DNA of 64,000 bases from Puffinus mauretanicus (Eukaryota; Chordata; Aves; Procellariiformes; Procellariidae): NCBI GenBank assembly GCA_023333565.1, contig JAJKFH010000385.1, positions 2,232,001 through 2,296,000 on the forward strand. The letters are read 5' to 3'. Under the pieces are notes generated by a model. The model had not been told where the DNA came from. It did no database searches and saw only the letters and a list, made by a program, of their open reading frames with translations. Each line of letters begins with the position of its first letter. The stretch's first letter is position 1. The position numbers and the translations under genes are program-made. This document shows positions 25,471-58,057 of this stretch, in pieces.

Positions 25471-28400
25471 AAATGCCAAGGACTTCATCTGTAGACACTG
25501 TGTCCTGCTTGGGTTGGAAGTCCTCTGCCACACCATCCATGTAGGAAGCGGGTTATCTGGCACCTTTTCACTGGCCCTCTGGAATATTGCTCTTGACCAA
25601 ATAGCAAATCCTGACCTTTATTTTGCGAGAGGTGGGAGAGCATTAGCTCTTCCAGTCCCAGGTGTCAGACCCACCTGGCAAGGGGGATACCCGCACGTGC
25701 GGTAATGATGTGACGGGAGAGTCACCGCTCCTGCGCAGAACTGGCTCAGTTTGTGTAAACTTGGTCTGGTGTCTTAGCTTATGGCCTCTATAGATTTTAG
25801 GTCTTTTCAGCTGTAACTACTGTGCTTAATACTAAGGAGCTGTGAAATGCAAGGCGATTTCAGCAAAAGCCACATGGGGATGGAATAATGTGGAACTGGG
25901 AGTCGGTTTTGTTCTGACTTGTGCACAGAGCTGTTGGTGTAAGCCCCAGCGTGAGCACTTGGCAGGGAAATTGTACGAAAATGACTTGCCAGAGGCTTGC
26001 AGTTTATGCCTGTATACATTTCTGTGGTGAAATTTCACGCCTGCTAGCCACGCCGACTTGTACTTGGCACTTCATCGGGAAGACTCCTCGCAGAAGCACG
26101 CCTGTAGCCTTCCTGAGACGCCTCTGCCAGAGCTTTTGCCATTGGCATCCCAGTTCTGCTTTTCATTCTGGGACACTCAGTGCCTTGGAGCATCATAGAG
26201 TCAACGTGATCATCAAAAACGTCTTTCTGGCATTCCAGTGTGATGTGATATTGCAGGGGTTTACATCATATAAGCGCTGAGCCTTAGAGCAGAAAAATCA
26301 TAAAGAAACTCCTTGTGGAAATGCGCTTCTCTAACCCTCTTTCCCTCTCATGGCTTCTGATTAACCTAGATGGGGGGATGCTTTGGAAAAGCCAGAGCAT
26401 ATTAATGAATGGATTTGCATGCCTAATTTCTGTCCCTAATAATAAAAATTTTTCCCTGAAATGTCTCTAGGCTGACTATACAATGGGAATTTTTCTCCAG
26501 TTGAGCACCCATATTTAGGAATGGCAACATGCACAGCGGTCATAATTCAGGGCCCTGAGGAGCTGGCCCTTCATGACTTAAAAAAGCAATGGGATTTTTA
26601 GGCTTTCACATCATATACATGGTTTTAAAAGTATGTCCCCAATTTAACTCATGTGGCATGTTGCTACTGCTGATGCACTACATTTTCTTGGTAAAATTTT
26701 CTGTTCCTCTGTGCATAAAACCTGTGAAGGACTACTTGAAAGATGAACTACAGACTGCTGTCCTAGTGGCAGCGTAGCTTTCTTCCAGCATCCTAGAAAA
26801 AAGCAGCAGTAAATCTCAGGCCAAGTGTCATATGAGGTAAGAGAGTCTATCTGACATAATTTCTTTCTTAGAAACTTTCAGTGTTTAAAGTCTTTAAACT
26901 TTGGCACTTTGCCAAAATCCACAATCCCCACCACAAAATTAGAAGATATCTAAAAAAGAAGTCCCTTTCCAGCAATGACACAAACAGAAATGAATACAGT
27001 GAGAGGAAAAAATCTCCCACTGTTCAGGATAGATTAGACAGAACATTTCCCTTTTAACGTAAAGGGCACCGGGGATTTGGCCATACACTTTAGTGAGCCT
27101 TAGAGAAATTATTATTTTCCAGTTACAGTTCTCAGACCTGAGTTCTGCTCTTCCCACAACTGATTATTTCCCAGAAGTCACATTTTTCGTATTTCAGTTT
27201 GGTTTCTTTGATACTGAACTAGCTGAAACCAGGAATCTGAAGAGAAGAAAAAACTAAGACACCTAGCTCTGAAGGAAGTCTTTTCCCCTTTTCTGCACTT
27301 ATCAAAATTTAGTAATTTACCAAAACTGCTCAGGAACACAATTTCTAACCAGGCAAATTCCAGCAAGGTTGACCATCATTCTGCTTGGTCGAATTTTACA
27401 GTATCCTTTTAGGCCACTTAACATAAAAGAATCTGCTGCTGCAAAAAACATGGTGCAGCTTCAGTTCACATTTGCAGTTCATTTGTTCGTAGCTCTCAAA
27501 GAGACGAGCTGTTTTTCTTTTCTTTGGTGAAATTTATTTTACTGCGGGCAAAACATCAAAGGGGAGAGCTGGACTGAGCTGTAGAGTAAGCCACAAGGGG
27601 CACACTATTACACTGGAACAGTCAATATTTTTCAAATGCTAAAGATAGGAAATATTTTAAATCCTTTTTTCCCCTTTCTGCTGGATATGCTGCTCAGTAC
27701 ACCCTGCCCACGTCCGTGGAGAGAGCTGCCAGCTCCCTTCGGAGCAGGTACCCTCCGTGGGGCCAGCAGACCAGGATGGGGCATGCAGCAGCATCCTTGG
27801 GAGGGGAGCAGCAGCCGGGTTGGGGATGTCCAAAATTCTGTTGGAGGCAGGCTCACCTGAGACTGTATCTGGGGACAGATCTCAGCACACCCTGTGCTGT
27901 GCGTTGAGTGGAAAATTCATCCAGGCTGATAGTGGTTATGGGCGCTAGTAATGATATCATAGCCCAAGAACTTGACCATGTTCTACGGCTATTAAAATGT
28001 TAACCTGTAGCCTGTCAGGGATATTCTATAGCCGTTTGGTAATGGAAGACAAGGACATGATGGGAAAATGGTCATTGCCTGAAGTTTATTGATAGCTGTC
28101 GCATGTGAATGCAACACCCCTTTCTTCACTATGGTGCAACTTCAGCGTGTGGACGTGTGTGTTCATGAGCTATTTCAGCCTTGATGAGAGTGTGGTGTTC
28201 AAGGATCTCTTTTGACAGTGGAAGAGGTGAAAGGAGGACGCAAACACCGGTCACTCAGGGGAGAGCTTTCATCACAAGAGTGTTACATGAAAAGATAAAA
28301 AGGACTTCTCCTTAGACCTTGTTTTCGGTGAAATTCTTCCCCCTCTAGCTACAGGCTTTGTTTATGCGTGTTACCAGCACAATAGCATGAGCTAGAAGGT

Positions 28401-30404
28401 CACTTGTCTCCCTTTGGATTTACATGACATAATTGCTAAAGCCAGCAGGCTGGAAAATGGAAAGCTTTCCAGGTCTGCCTCGTCTCCTGTTAAAGACAAT
28501 CCAGGAAGCTGTGCAGCCTGTGCTGAATACCCAGAGTTATACTGAATCCCGTGGCTACTTGCTACCCTTTAATGCATATTCAAATAAAAGGTACTCTCTG
28601 AGGGAAGCCTGTTATTGTGAACCTCTCTGAAACACTGGCGCTGGAAGTCTGTTCCAGCCCCCATATGCTCGTATCTCTCTCAGAGAGCCATTGATCTCAT
28701 TGTCAGAATTGTCCCTCACCATCATGGTGGCTGCTGGGCAAAGAAAACCAAAGCATAAGGGTTAAAAAAGAACTTGAGTTAAAGACCAGGTTGGATGCTC
28801 AGCTGATGTGAGCTGGCACAGCTGGACAATCGGAGAGAGCTGCCCCACAGCAGTAGGAGAGGTCCTCAGCTTCAGACCTCCAGGAAAGCGGTACATATGC
28901 TCAGGGAAGGGGGGGACTTTAAAAGTGGCAAATACTTCTCTCACTCAGACAGTCTGAAAGGCAAACCACATTCTCATCTACTTCAGGAAAATGCCATTTA
29001 GATTGTAATTGAGAAAATTTGGTCGTAACAATACAAGCATTTTTCAGTGATGATCATACAGCTGAAATTTTGTCCAAAAAAGGCAGCGTTCCTTTGGTGT
29101 CAAGGGGACTTGTTTGGTGTGAAGGGTTAAAGATGCTATGGCTAGAGCTGGAAGCGTTGCCTATCATTAAAGAAGCGTAACACTTTCCTTTGAAAGACTT
29201 TTTCAATTGCTTATGATTTGCCAGATTTTAAACCAATTAGGCTGAAATTCTCCATGCTGGTTGCTTATTTTCTCTGAACTGTCTGGGAAAGCTTTCATCA
29301 GAAGTCATTCAATCCTCTCTAAAAGAAAACTGGGAAAAACTGCACTGCTTTGCCTATAGTGAAAAAATAATCCTGTAACTATTATTACTAAGCAGCTGTG
29401 TGTTTTGCAAGGGAAAGGCAGGTACCTGGTGGCCTCTGAGGCCCCTCACTCAACACTCGGCACTAGTGGCATGCCCAGCAGCAGAGCGTAACTCCTCGGT
29501 TACCTGAAGTCCCACAGCCCTGCTCAAGTCACTTGGAGACTACATCCCTGCCTTCTGTCTAACACAAGTGATGAGTCGGTTAAGGCTGACAACAGGGAAA
29601 ATTAAAAAATGACACGAGGACTGTGAGAAGAGGCAGGGATGAAACACCAGCAAGGCACACTGGGACTGAAAACACTACACAGAGGAAACTGGGACTGTAT
29701 TAAAAAAAAAAAAGAGGGAGCAGAGGGAATGGCTGAACCATAGGATGATATGGGAGACTGGGAGGGGAATTAGACGGTGAAAACTGCGAGTGGGATGAGG
29801 AAGTGTGTGTGTGTTTGCGTGCATGTGCATAAAGGCAGCCCAGCCCTCGCAGAATTGTGGAAGAAAAGATAATGGACCGGGGGAGAAAAAAACAGGACGG
29901 AAAGTATTTAGGAAGATAACAAGAAAATTTTGTGAATCTTCTTTTTCAATAACCTTGTACATATACTTAGTTTTGACAATTAGCTTTCAGCTTGTCACTG
30001 CTGAAAAATGTATTTGGGCAAAGTCTGACAAGCAGTACTAAAGGGTAAGGTAGAACTTTCTCAGCTGACTTGGGCATCTTGTATTGTCTCCATTTACTGT
30101 TCCCAAAGCTGTGTATAAAAGCATGACCTGATTTTACCTCTTGTTCTTTCATCACCTTGTGAAGGACCGAGAGCCGACACTGTTATTCATTTGTACCAAA
30201 TCAAGCAGCTCAGTTTACGGTAGGACATAAAAATTGTACCTTTTCCCAAAAATCTTAATTTGGCTGGCTTGATTTTAAACTATCAGCTGGCATGAGGCCT
30301 CAGCCTGAGGATGAACTCAGCATTTCGGTGATGTAGCAAGGACTGAGTGTGTAGGTGAGGCTGTATCCCGCAGGGGAACTTTGCCATTTGGAAGCATTCA
30401 CAAG
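25471..30404. other. Intergenic, no gene seen
   Basis: Mostly unique AT-rich sequence. The stretch 26,390-26,470, with ATTAAT and an ATTTGCAT octamer, looks like a possible conserved noncoding element. A GC-richer patch lies at 27,700-27,900. Confidence 0.5.
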
Positions 30405-31330
30405 CTGCATATAAGAGATGGCCCGTGGGTCACGCCAGTGAGCCGTCGAGCCCACTGCTCTGCTTCCAACGGTGGCAAGAGGAGATGCTGTGTAGGAAGA
30501 ACATGTGAGGCTGGTTGTTACGTGCAGCCCTTTCCGCTAGTATGCAGCATCCACTACTGTTGGATTAGGGATATTAGAGTTGTATGTTCCTGCCTCATCC
30601 TTTTAGCATAAAGACCCATTAATTTGTCTAATCCTTTTTTGAACATGCTAATACTGTCTGCCTCCACAAGCTCCTGTGTTGGCAAGCTCCATAGGTTCAC
30701 TACCTTACACAGTAGTGTAAGCAAGTATTTCCTTTTATCTCTTTTAAACTGATCCTTTGCTAGTTGCCTCAAGTGTCCCCTAGATCCCATACCAGGTTCT
30801 TGTAAACAACAGTTATATGTTTGGTTTAACCAGCACATTCATCATTTTATAAATCATAATTACATCACTCCATCGCCTCCTTCACTCCAGAGCGGAGTCC
30901 CAGTATTTTCAGTCTTTGTAAGGCAGCAGCTTCAGTATCTCGACCATTTTTGCTGCCCTTTAACTCTACTACAAGAACGCACCAGTTTTTTATGTAGCAG
31001 CAACATTACACTCTGTCCTGTTCCTAATAACTTGCTTACAAGTTCCAACGTTTTATTGGATTTTGTTTGCCATTGCACACTGAGCTGATGATTTCAGAGA
31101 ACCATCAGCAGTGGCTCAGAGTTCTCTTTTCTAAGTTGTAACTCTCAGTTCCAAGTCTGATATAGATAATTTTTTCCTAGATGCATTGCCCTGGATTTAT
31201 CTATATTAAAGTTCATCTGCCACCTTTGAGCCAACTCGGTTTGGTGAAGTCCTCATGGCCTTCACAGAGTTTGACTGTCTGAAAGAACTTAGTATCAACT
31301 GCAAACTCTGCAATGCCAGTGACTTCATGG
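30405..31330 (-). repeat. Old LINE of the CR1/L3 group with a distinct 3' end
   Basis: On the minus strand a degraded reverse transcriptase block (FAVDTKFF near 31,310) is followed by scattered pieces and then a clear C-terminal block, LCKVVNLWSLPTQELVEAD plus FKKGLDKLMG (about 30,720-30,630), equivalent to [14 protein letters not shown]...FKRHVDEAL of CR1. The 3' end reads ACTGGCGTGACCCACGGGCC, similar to the 'ggtctgacccagtatggc' tail I recall for crocodile and turtle CR1 families rather than to the ATTCTATG tail of the young avian CR1s. Many stops. Family assignment is from memory. Confidence 0.65.
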
Positions 31331-34300
31331 TATGAGCTGGTTCAGTTGCCATTTTAAATTAGTTGACTTGGTTAATGCTTATAAATCCCTAGGAAGAAGA
31401 AATCCCTCCAAAATCCTCTTCAGGTTTGAAGGTTAGTTTCCACTTCTCTAAGCTAGTGGAGCTCCATGGATTTCAATCACAAATGATTTATAGAGGTCAA
31501 TAAAGCCAACTGTGTCCTGTAGGGAGAAGAGTGAAGGATATTGTCTCCAGCTGCCTTTTAACTCCTCAGAAAAGGGATTTTGCTTTATATTAGTGTCCTG
31601 GGATTGTTCTTGGTAGATATGAAATTTGTAATATAACCATACTGACAGAAGTATGAAGTAGCGTACGGCGCTAAGTTGTTGCTATGTCAGCTTATAATGA
31701 AAAGATGAAAACGTAAGCCCTGTCCTTTCAGATGAATCACATAAGTTATAATGAGTATTCCTAATTGCACTCCTGAGAGCTTTGCTTATGTAGAAATTAG
31801 GGTGTGTAGAAGCCCTGCAGTATGACGGTGAAGGAGGTCCCCAAAGCAGGAGTGTGCAGACAGTGAAGGGCTTTCTGTGGCTGTAGCTCCATCTACTGGT
31901 ACTAGTTGGCCTGATCGCCACCTTTTAGTCACAGGCTACAAGCGACTTGTTCTCTTTGGAGGTCTTCTTTAATGAAAAAAATTATGGTATATAGGGAGGA
32001 AGTAAATTCACCATGAATCTATTCTGATATCCTTTCAGCCAGAGACCCCTGTAACTTGGTGGTATTGTAGCAGTTCTTCATCTTAGTTTTATGTGACGTT
32101 GCACCTCATATACCCTGTCCAACATTGCCAACCCTAAACCATTAACAATCCATGAGTCAGGGCCCCCTAAATAATAAGATTCTACAAGTGCTGGATTTTT
32201 ATCTTGGAGTCTTCACACTTTCTAAGTCTGCCATGGCCACAAAGGCTATTTTTCCCTTAATGGCAGTAACTATCTAGCAGTAACTTATCCCAGCAGGAGG
32301 ATCCTTAAGAGAAAAAGCAAATGACACAAGGCCAAGGAATTTGTAATACCATTTGTTTCAAAGGTCAACTCTATTTAGTGCTGAGGGAAAATTCTGTTCT
32401 TACTTCCATTAGTGAAATTCATCGCTGGCGACTGGACCTCAAAAGAAGTTGCATTTATATAACTAAACGAAAAATTTGGCCTCTTGTTCATCATGAAATT
32501 TCTCTCTGAGGTAGCTCTTGCTCCAGCTAAGACTCAGGCTTGTTTTTTGACAATTTCATTATTGGATATATTTACTTTTTATTTTAGGTCAGGGACTGAA
32601 CCTTGGACTTGGCCCAGGAACAGCTGTCACTGCTATGGGTAGGTCAGGCATGTCTTAGAACGCAGATGACACCTCTGTCCAAGTCCTCCTCCTTTCTGTC
32701 CCCCAGCTCGTCCAGAGCCCATGGAGATTGGAGCCAGGGAATGGAGAGGAAGAGGAGAACGGCTCCTCCCTTCTTCCAACTCTTAGAGCTGGTAGCAAGT
32801 TGAGAAGTGGACCTGGGAACTGGAGAACATTTCCCCTTCTCCTCTGTTGCTGAATTTTGAGTTAAAGCAACTGGTGATGATTCACCTTGTCTCTTATTCC
32901 AACAGCCCAAGGCTCTAAGCTGGCCCTACAGGTTCCCCAGGGCTTCAGATCCCAGGCCAAGGTATTTACAGTTTGAAAAACGGGTATATTGAGGACTCAA
33001 GTGCTGGATTCAATGCCAGTTTTTATACAGGGGACAAATGTAGCCAAGTACTAAGGTCTTAATCTCCTTTTCTAACCAGTAGGCCTCCCAATCCATTTCC
33101 CCATTTGCCATAACTTTGTATGTTATCTAGGTGGAACCACCTTGAGACCATCTGTGCCCTTTAGTGCTACTGAACAGTGAATCATATCCCAATACACCAC
33201 ATTGGTTTCTGGGCTGTCCAGCCTGTCCAGATCATGCTGCAGCTCCCTGTGTTCTTTCCAAAAACAGGGAAGAGGGTTCAGGTCTTACCGTGGCATAGAG
33301 CTGTGACCTAGCTGGGGTGTTCACCTGGACCCGGGAGTCTGGAAATACTTCCAGGTCATGCAATTTGGGAGTAAGACCTATGGTATCATTAATTAAATTA
33401 CTAATTTATGCTAATGTATGTTTTCCACTTGAAAAGTAATCACAAAGAAAAATGGCTATGGTGCTTGTGTGGGACAAAAAAGAGGCAGCAAAGTGTTTAT
33501 AGAAAACACTTGTCTCCTAACACTTATTGAACCTAAAACACCACCTAAAAGCCAACCGTTCGTGGGCACGGCGAGTAGAACTGCCCAAGCGTGTAATCAG
33601 ATCACTAGGAAGCCCCAGCACCTTTGTACAGGGCAACGGGGCTGTGTGAGGTCTCAGCTCTGCAGCCAGAGGAGTGCAGAAGGATCCTTTTCTGTGTAAA
33701 GAACCCCTCTGGGCTTGTTCTGATCTGCTGTTTATTGTGCCACACCACTGGTCTAGTGACATAGGCCACAGCTTGCTGAGATGACCAGGAAAAGGTGTTT
33801 GGATGAGATTAAAATCTCCACTAATTCTTTTAAGATTACTAGTAATGCTGCAATCACGCATGGATCCACAGGGCTCAGTCCTTGCACAAGAGCCTCTCGA
33901 GCCAGGCACAGGAGGTCTGACGCTGGATGTGCTGGACACAAGCATATGAATATTTTGTCCACAATCTCCAGAATCCTTATAGAGATTTGCAATAATCTCA
34001 CAGCAACAAAGGCGTTAAAACCACACCTAGACAATCTGACTTGATCATTGTGTTCCCTTGAAAGGTAGCTTGACAAGTTAGTTGCCAAAACTTAGCTCAG
34101 GTTTCTGAACTGAAAGGTGCTGTGTCCTGGCAGGCTTAAGGCAGGTAATATTTTGCTAACGCCAAGAATTTAGGGCTCAAACATGTTGTATAGGAGGAAG
34201 CAGCTGAAACCTGCAGATTCCTGAGGACTTGTTTCCTCTCTTAAGGTGCAGGAGGCAGATCAACACCTCAAACAGGAATTCTATGAAGCCTATTAGATAA

Positions 34301-34559
34301 CCAAAATTTAAGTTCAGAACTCCCAGAAACTACAATGTTTGATCTAGGAATGCCAGTTTGGCACGTTAAACCTCCCTTTGACTCATAATCCTTCACAGTC
34401 ATTCTACCTTTTAACCCCATGTAACTAATTGCCAGAGCAATACCACCACGACAGAGGCAGAATTGGGACAGGTCACACACCATCCCTGCTATACTCTTCC
34501 TTCCTGCCCACAGCGGGCAGCAGTATGGGCTGCTGGGCAGGGTACTGACCTCTCACTTG
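31331..34559. other. Intergenic, no gene seen
   Basis: Open frames of 142 and 111 codons overlap on the minus strand at 33,517-34,088, in different frames. Only the 142-codon one begins with ATG, and neither resembles a known family. Nothing else stands out. Confidence 0.5.
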
Positions 34560-34735
34560 AGAAACCAGGTTTCCTTTTCCTGCTCCTCCACAGATCTCCC
34601 ATGCGAGGCCTTCGGCAAACAAGTTGCTTAGTGCCTCTGTATCTGAGTTTCCCACCTGTGAAATGAGAATAGCACTTCTCCTCTTTCCAGGAGCACCTTG
34701 AGGATAAATATAGTAAATTCTGAGCTGCTCAGGTT
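34560..34735 (+). repeat. MIR-like SINE remnant
   Basis: The best of three such remnants. AAGTTGCTTAGTGCCTCTGT, ATCTGAGTTTCCCACCTGTG and AAATGAGAATAGCACTTCT follow MIR order, ending with CACCTTGAGGATAAATATAG. The CORE-SINE part to the left is only faintly visible. Confidence 0.6.
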
Positions 34736-37029
34736 AGAAGGGGGTTTAGATAAGCACCATCATGGACCAAAAGAAACTTAACCCAGCGGGAGAAAGGGGA
34801 AAAGTCATGCTGAACTCAACTTCTAAAAAAAATTTAAATACTTTCCATTGCTGTTTACTGATTTTAATACATCAGATTTGCTTTTTCTTCTGATGGTTTT
34901 CTTTGTGTGTCAACAAAGACCAATGTGTCATGACCAATTGTGCAAAATACAGCTAAGAAAGAAATACAGCATGCTCTCACTTTCAAGTTTTTCTTTTTGT
35001 AAGATTGAAAAGAGCAATGTCCTATTTGCATCTCAGTTTGAGAACTCGTGGTTCACTGTTATCCACAGACAAGACCTTTCTGTACAACTTGGACAGCCTG
35101 GCAATGGAGCGTGAAATGCATCAGGACACTAGTGTTCAGAGACCAATTTCACAGTATATAGATAAAAATGGAACAAACAAGCTATCAGAGTTTTAAGCGC
35201 CCTTAACATTATTTTTTCAAATTCAGATGGGAAAATGATGAACATCAACATTTTTTAAAGTTTTAAAGCAAATGCAAGAATACAATGGTTAGAGGAAGTG
35301 CAACGGGAGTCAGCATTGTTATCTGGTTTTGGAAGCTAAAGACTTCGTCAGTGGTCTAGTGATTTTCCAGTGCTTTTTCTTTAACTTTCTATGAAGGGCA
35401 CAGATTTGTGTGATCACTGGTTCTGCCTCTTTCACCTTTTACAGCTACATTTTAAAGCAGCATTTCACAGCAGCATAACTTTACTCACATCAGGAGTTAT
35501 AACTGATGTACACAGCCAGAGAAATAATGAGAATCTGAACAGACTGATCCTGTACATATCAATAATCACTGCAGGACCTGTGTCTCTTTGGGTTATTTCC
35601 AGGCATTCTGTGAGACAGAAGCAGAGTCAGGACTTTGGTGAAGCAGTTGCTGTGCATATTTTCTGAGCAAGTTCTAACACAGTTTTAGCTTTCTGAAACG
35701 TGCACTTTCATTTCTTTTTAGCAATAAGCAACAAACTGTTGCTTCTCTCTGTAACCTTTGAAGGAAAGTCTCCTTAGAGAGAGCTTATTTACCAGCAGCT
35801 ACTACACAGTGGTATCCAAAATACCATGAAATATTTTCTGATTCTAAGAGTAGGGACTTGCATGGTATCTTAGATATTTCTGCACTGCAGCTTCACGTCA
35901 AATAGAGATGTTTGATGAAAACACTATTTGGCATCTGTGCATCTTATTCCTTTCACCTTAAATTCATTGAGATAAATTATCTCCCTATGTCCACCCCTAC
36001 TCCTTCCATTCTTTGGAGAAGTTTAAGCTTGTGTTCTTCAAGATCATAGGCTTGGGGGAATTTTTGTACAGTAAGAGTTAGATTCATTAAAACCAGCTTG
36101 CATATATCACGTATAATACCTATCACAAGGATTACGTGTTATACCTGTATCAGTATTTGCATACAGACATCCCAGCATGCACATACCATTTCTGAGTCAC
36201 ACCTATCTTTTTAGCTCCCTGTATAAAGTAATACGAAATTAACTACTGGCTTTTTTTCCTTTTCCTTTTTTTTTTTTTTTTGAAAGAATGTAACTGCTTG
36301 TTCTGGTGTGTCCTTCCTTACATCTTCCTCAAAGTACAGTAAAACTCCTTGCATACTAACAGAAAATTTCCATTTTTTCACTCCTTTTTAGCTATGAAAG
36401 CCGTTCTTTATTACTGTAGTTTTGACCTTTATCTCTTCTCTGCTCTTTGTTTCTCTTTGATACTTAAGAGGGAAAGTGCAGCCTTTCCTCACTATACAGT
36501 TTCCATGCTACACTAACCACATTCTGCTATCTGGACTTCTACAAGTAGCTTAAGAGACTTGAATAGCACCCATCAATCATGATCTTTACACCTCGAGTTT
36601 GAACTCAGAGGTTAGATACAAATGCCAACTAAACTTGGACAGCTTTTTAATTGACACCATGTGTGGGATTCATACTTTGTAGGTTTAAATAGGCAAAAAG
36701 TTAAGATCTTTCCCCCATCATCCCAGCTGGCTGCAGAGAGTGTCGCTGCGGCATGCATAGTCTGTGGTTTGCAGTGCACATCCAGGTTGCAGGATGAAGG
36801 AGAAACCACACCAAAGATCAGCGCCCATTTGCAATGTTGTTGTAGCCGACCTTACTCTTCTCCTCACTAATGTTCATGCTGCGTCACGCGGCAAACCGCT
36901 ATACAAAACTAGCACCAATGTAATTGTGCCTTCTCAAGAAATCTTAGCCCTAATTTTATGTCTAGCATAAGGTCAGTCAAAGTTGCAAGGTAGTTTTTTG
37001 ATACTTTCCAAAGAAAGAATTAATAACCA
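34736..37029. other. Intergenic downstream of MAL2, no gene seen
   Basis: AT-rich sequence with a poly-T tract. If MAL2 uses the distal signal at 36,412-36,407, part of this would be its 3' UTR. Confidence 0.45.
36252..36281. repeat. Poly-T / T-rich tract
   Basis: T-rich run with a few C bases, ending in an unbroken poly-T stretch. It may be the complement of an A-tail of an old insertion, but nothing next to it is recognisable. Confidence 0.7.
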
Positions 37030-38882
37030 GACTACTGCCATAAATATATTAAGTAACTTTAATGCTGCTTAGCATAAGTCTTTGTTATATTCTTTCATCC
37101 ATATACTCCAGTGTAAATGTATTTTATACAATATGAAGTATTTTAAAAAGTATACGGCTCTAGATAAAATGTTCACAAAACAAGTTTCAATGCAAGCAGA
37201 GAATTAGAAAAAAAATCAGCCAGAGTACAAAATCTTTGGAAGATAAAAATTTCAGAAAACAAGATATACGAAAACATCCCACTGCAGTAATTCAGGATGA
37301 TCAAGTGGTTCCAGGAGTCAGAAGGGCTGCCACTGGCTGCTATGTCATCCTAAAGAACCTGTCCGGGGTCAGCAGGGACTGAAGGGCACTACTGAGGTGG
37401 CTGGTTTTTAGAGATCCTTGTACCTGACATGTTTGATAAAGTAACCCTCACAGCAGACACCCTTGTTGGCTCAAGGAGAACGAGTAGGCCTGGGAATGAA
37501 TAAAGTCCTGTCTTCCCTTACACAACCACTGCTGGTCTCTGCAGAATATTCAGGTGCACTGGCAAGATGTGGTGAGCAAGTTGTCTTATGAACGACAGGG
37601 AGCCTTTATTCTCCCACGTTATCAATTTGGCACTGTTCACGAGAATTATTCACTAGCATTATTAAAAAAAAGTTTCACCATCTGCAGAATGCCATGAGTG
37701 TTAGGGAGCAGAGCATAATGCTATCGTTTAGTTTGTTAAATTAATTTTCTATATATAATATCGCATGTCATTATACAACAGGGATATTCATGAGAGGCTC
37801 AATTAAACTTCGTTTGTGTCAGAAGCAAACTCCATAGTGGGCGGACCGCTTTGCATTCCACTGCTTTCAGTAAGATGTTGCATAGGCATCTGTCCAAATG
37901 GAAACACCTTTACAACACTGCAGGTTTAGAATACAACAAATAACACACTGCAAGAATTGAGGTCAGACATTATTCACCATTTGGTAACATTCCATTCAAA
38001 TGATATTGACTCACATAATAAGTAACAAATGCAGCACTTGAAGTAATAAAAACAAAGCTGTACTCCAACAAAGTAAAACAGTGCAAATATTCCTGTTAAA
38101 CAAAAATATACCATGTATATACACACACAACACAAATGCACTGTTTTGTTTTGCAATATAAATAGATCTGATTAAGCTAAATTCCTAAAACTAATGAACT
38201 ACTGACTGACAGTCTCAAACAGTTTCCCTCTACTAAGGAATACAGTAAGCTTTAAGGATCAGATGACCATAGCTGAATATAGCTATAAAAGAGTATCAAA
38301 AGATTTCACTGGATGGATATTTAGAATATATTCTCTGTACATCAAAGTTAATAATACATATACTAAGTCGGTATCACAAAGTCAGCTTGGGCTCTGATCA
38401 TGCAAGGAGCAGCACAGAGAAAACCCATGACTCTACAAGGAGCCTCAAGGCTCTACCTCTGTGGAATGCACTGTAACGCTGCAAAACACTTAAGGCCCAA
38501 TCCCAGGACTTAACAAAGGGGGAGCTTTTTAGCTGCCTGTGCAGTTTACATGTTGGTTTAGTTTCCATTTTCTTCCTCTTCTGATTTAGCACTAGAATTC
38601 TGTTTTCTGGTAATGATACATCTGTTTATCCCTGAACTCTATAATACCATGCAATGAGTATGCTTCTAATGAGGACACAATAAAAGTAAAAATTAGAAGG
38701 GGAAGAGACAGAAACTTGTTTTCTGTTAAGGAAATCCTGATTAGGGGTTATTTGCATTTCAGCACTTTAAAACAGATTTTAAGAAAAAAAAGTCTTTTTG
38801 GAATTAGAGTACAGTAAAACAGACAAGTAGCACTTAATTTGATCTGAAGTGGTACACTCAGGCATTAACCTCTCTTCAACTG
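37030..38882 (-). other. MAL2: MAL2 3' untranslated region (left end uncertain)
   Basis: AT-rich sequence follows the stop codon with no repeat or open frame of note. Candidate polyadenylation signals on the minus strand are AATAAA at 37610-37605 and ATTAAA at 37063-37058; another AATAAA lies far out at 36412-36407. None has an obvious GU-rich element after it, so the end is inferred. A length near 1.8 kb would be plausible for this gene. Confidence 0.45.
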
Positions 38883-57754
<18,872 letters not shown>

Positions 57755-57909
57755 CTGAGTGTTGTGGTTTAACCTGGCAGGCAGCCAAACACCACGCAGC
57801 CGCTCGCTCACTCCCCCCCTGCAGTGGGACGGGGAGATAATCGGAAGGGTAAGAGTGAGAAAAACTCGTGGGTTGAGATAAAGACAGTTTAATAGAACAG
57901 AAAAGGGAA

Positions 57910-57910
57910 G

Positions 57911-57941
<31 letters not shown>
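57910..57941. repeat. (AAT)n microsatellite inside the LTR
   Basis: Trinucleotide run ATAATAATAAT turning into GATAATGATA. It is a normal, length-variable part of this LTR family as I recall it. Confidence 0.85.
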
Positions 57942-58057
57942 AGATAGAATACACAGAATGAGTGATGCACAATGCAATTGCTCACCACCCGTGCTGACCG
58001 ATAACCAAGTAGCGATTGCTACTTCCTGGATCACGCCTACCATTCATATACTGAGCA

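Noticed and set aside
30554..30838. 95-codon minus-strand open frame as a possible gene
   Set aside because: Its sequence is the C-terminal block of an old LINE (LW-LP, VEAD, FKKGLDK pattern).
1..37000. CCN3 exons expected from mammalian gene order
   Set aside because: No cysteine-rich IGFBP, VWC, TSP1 or CT-knot blocks were recognised on the minus strand.
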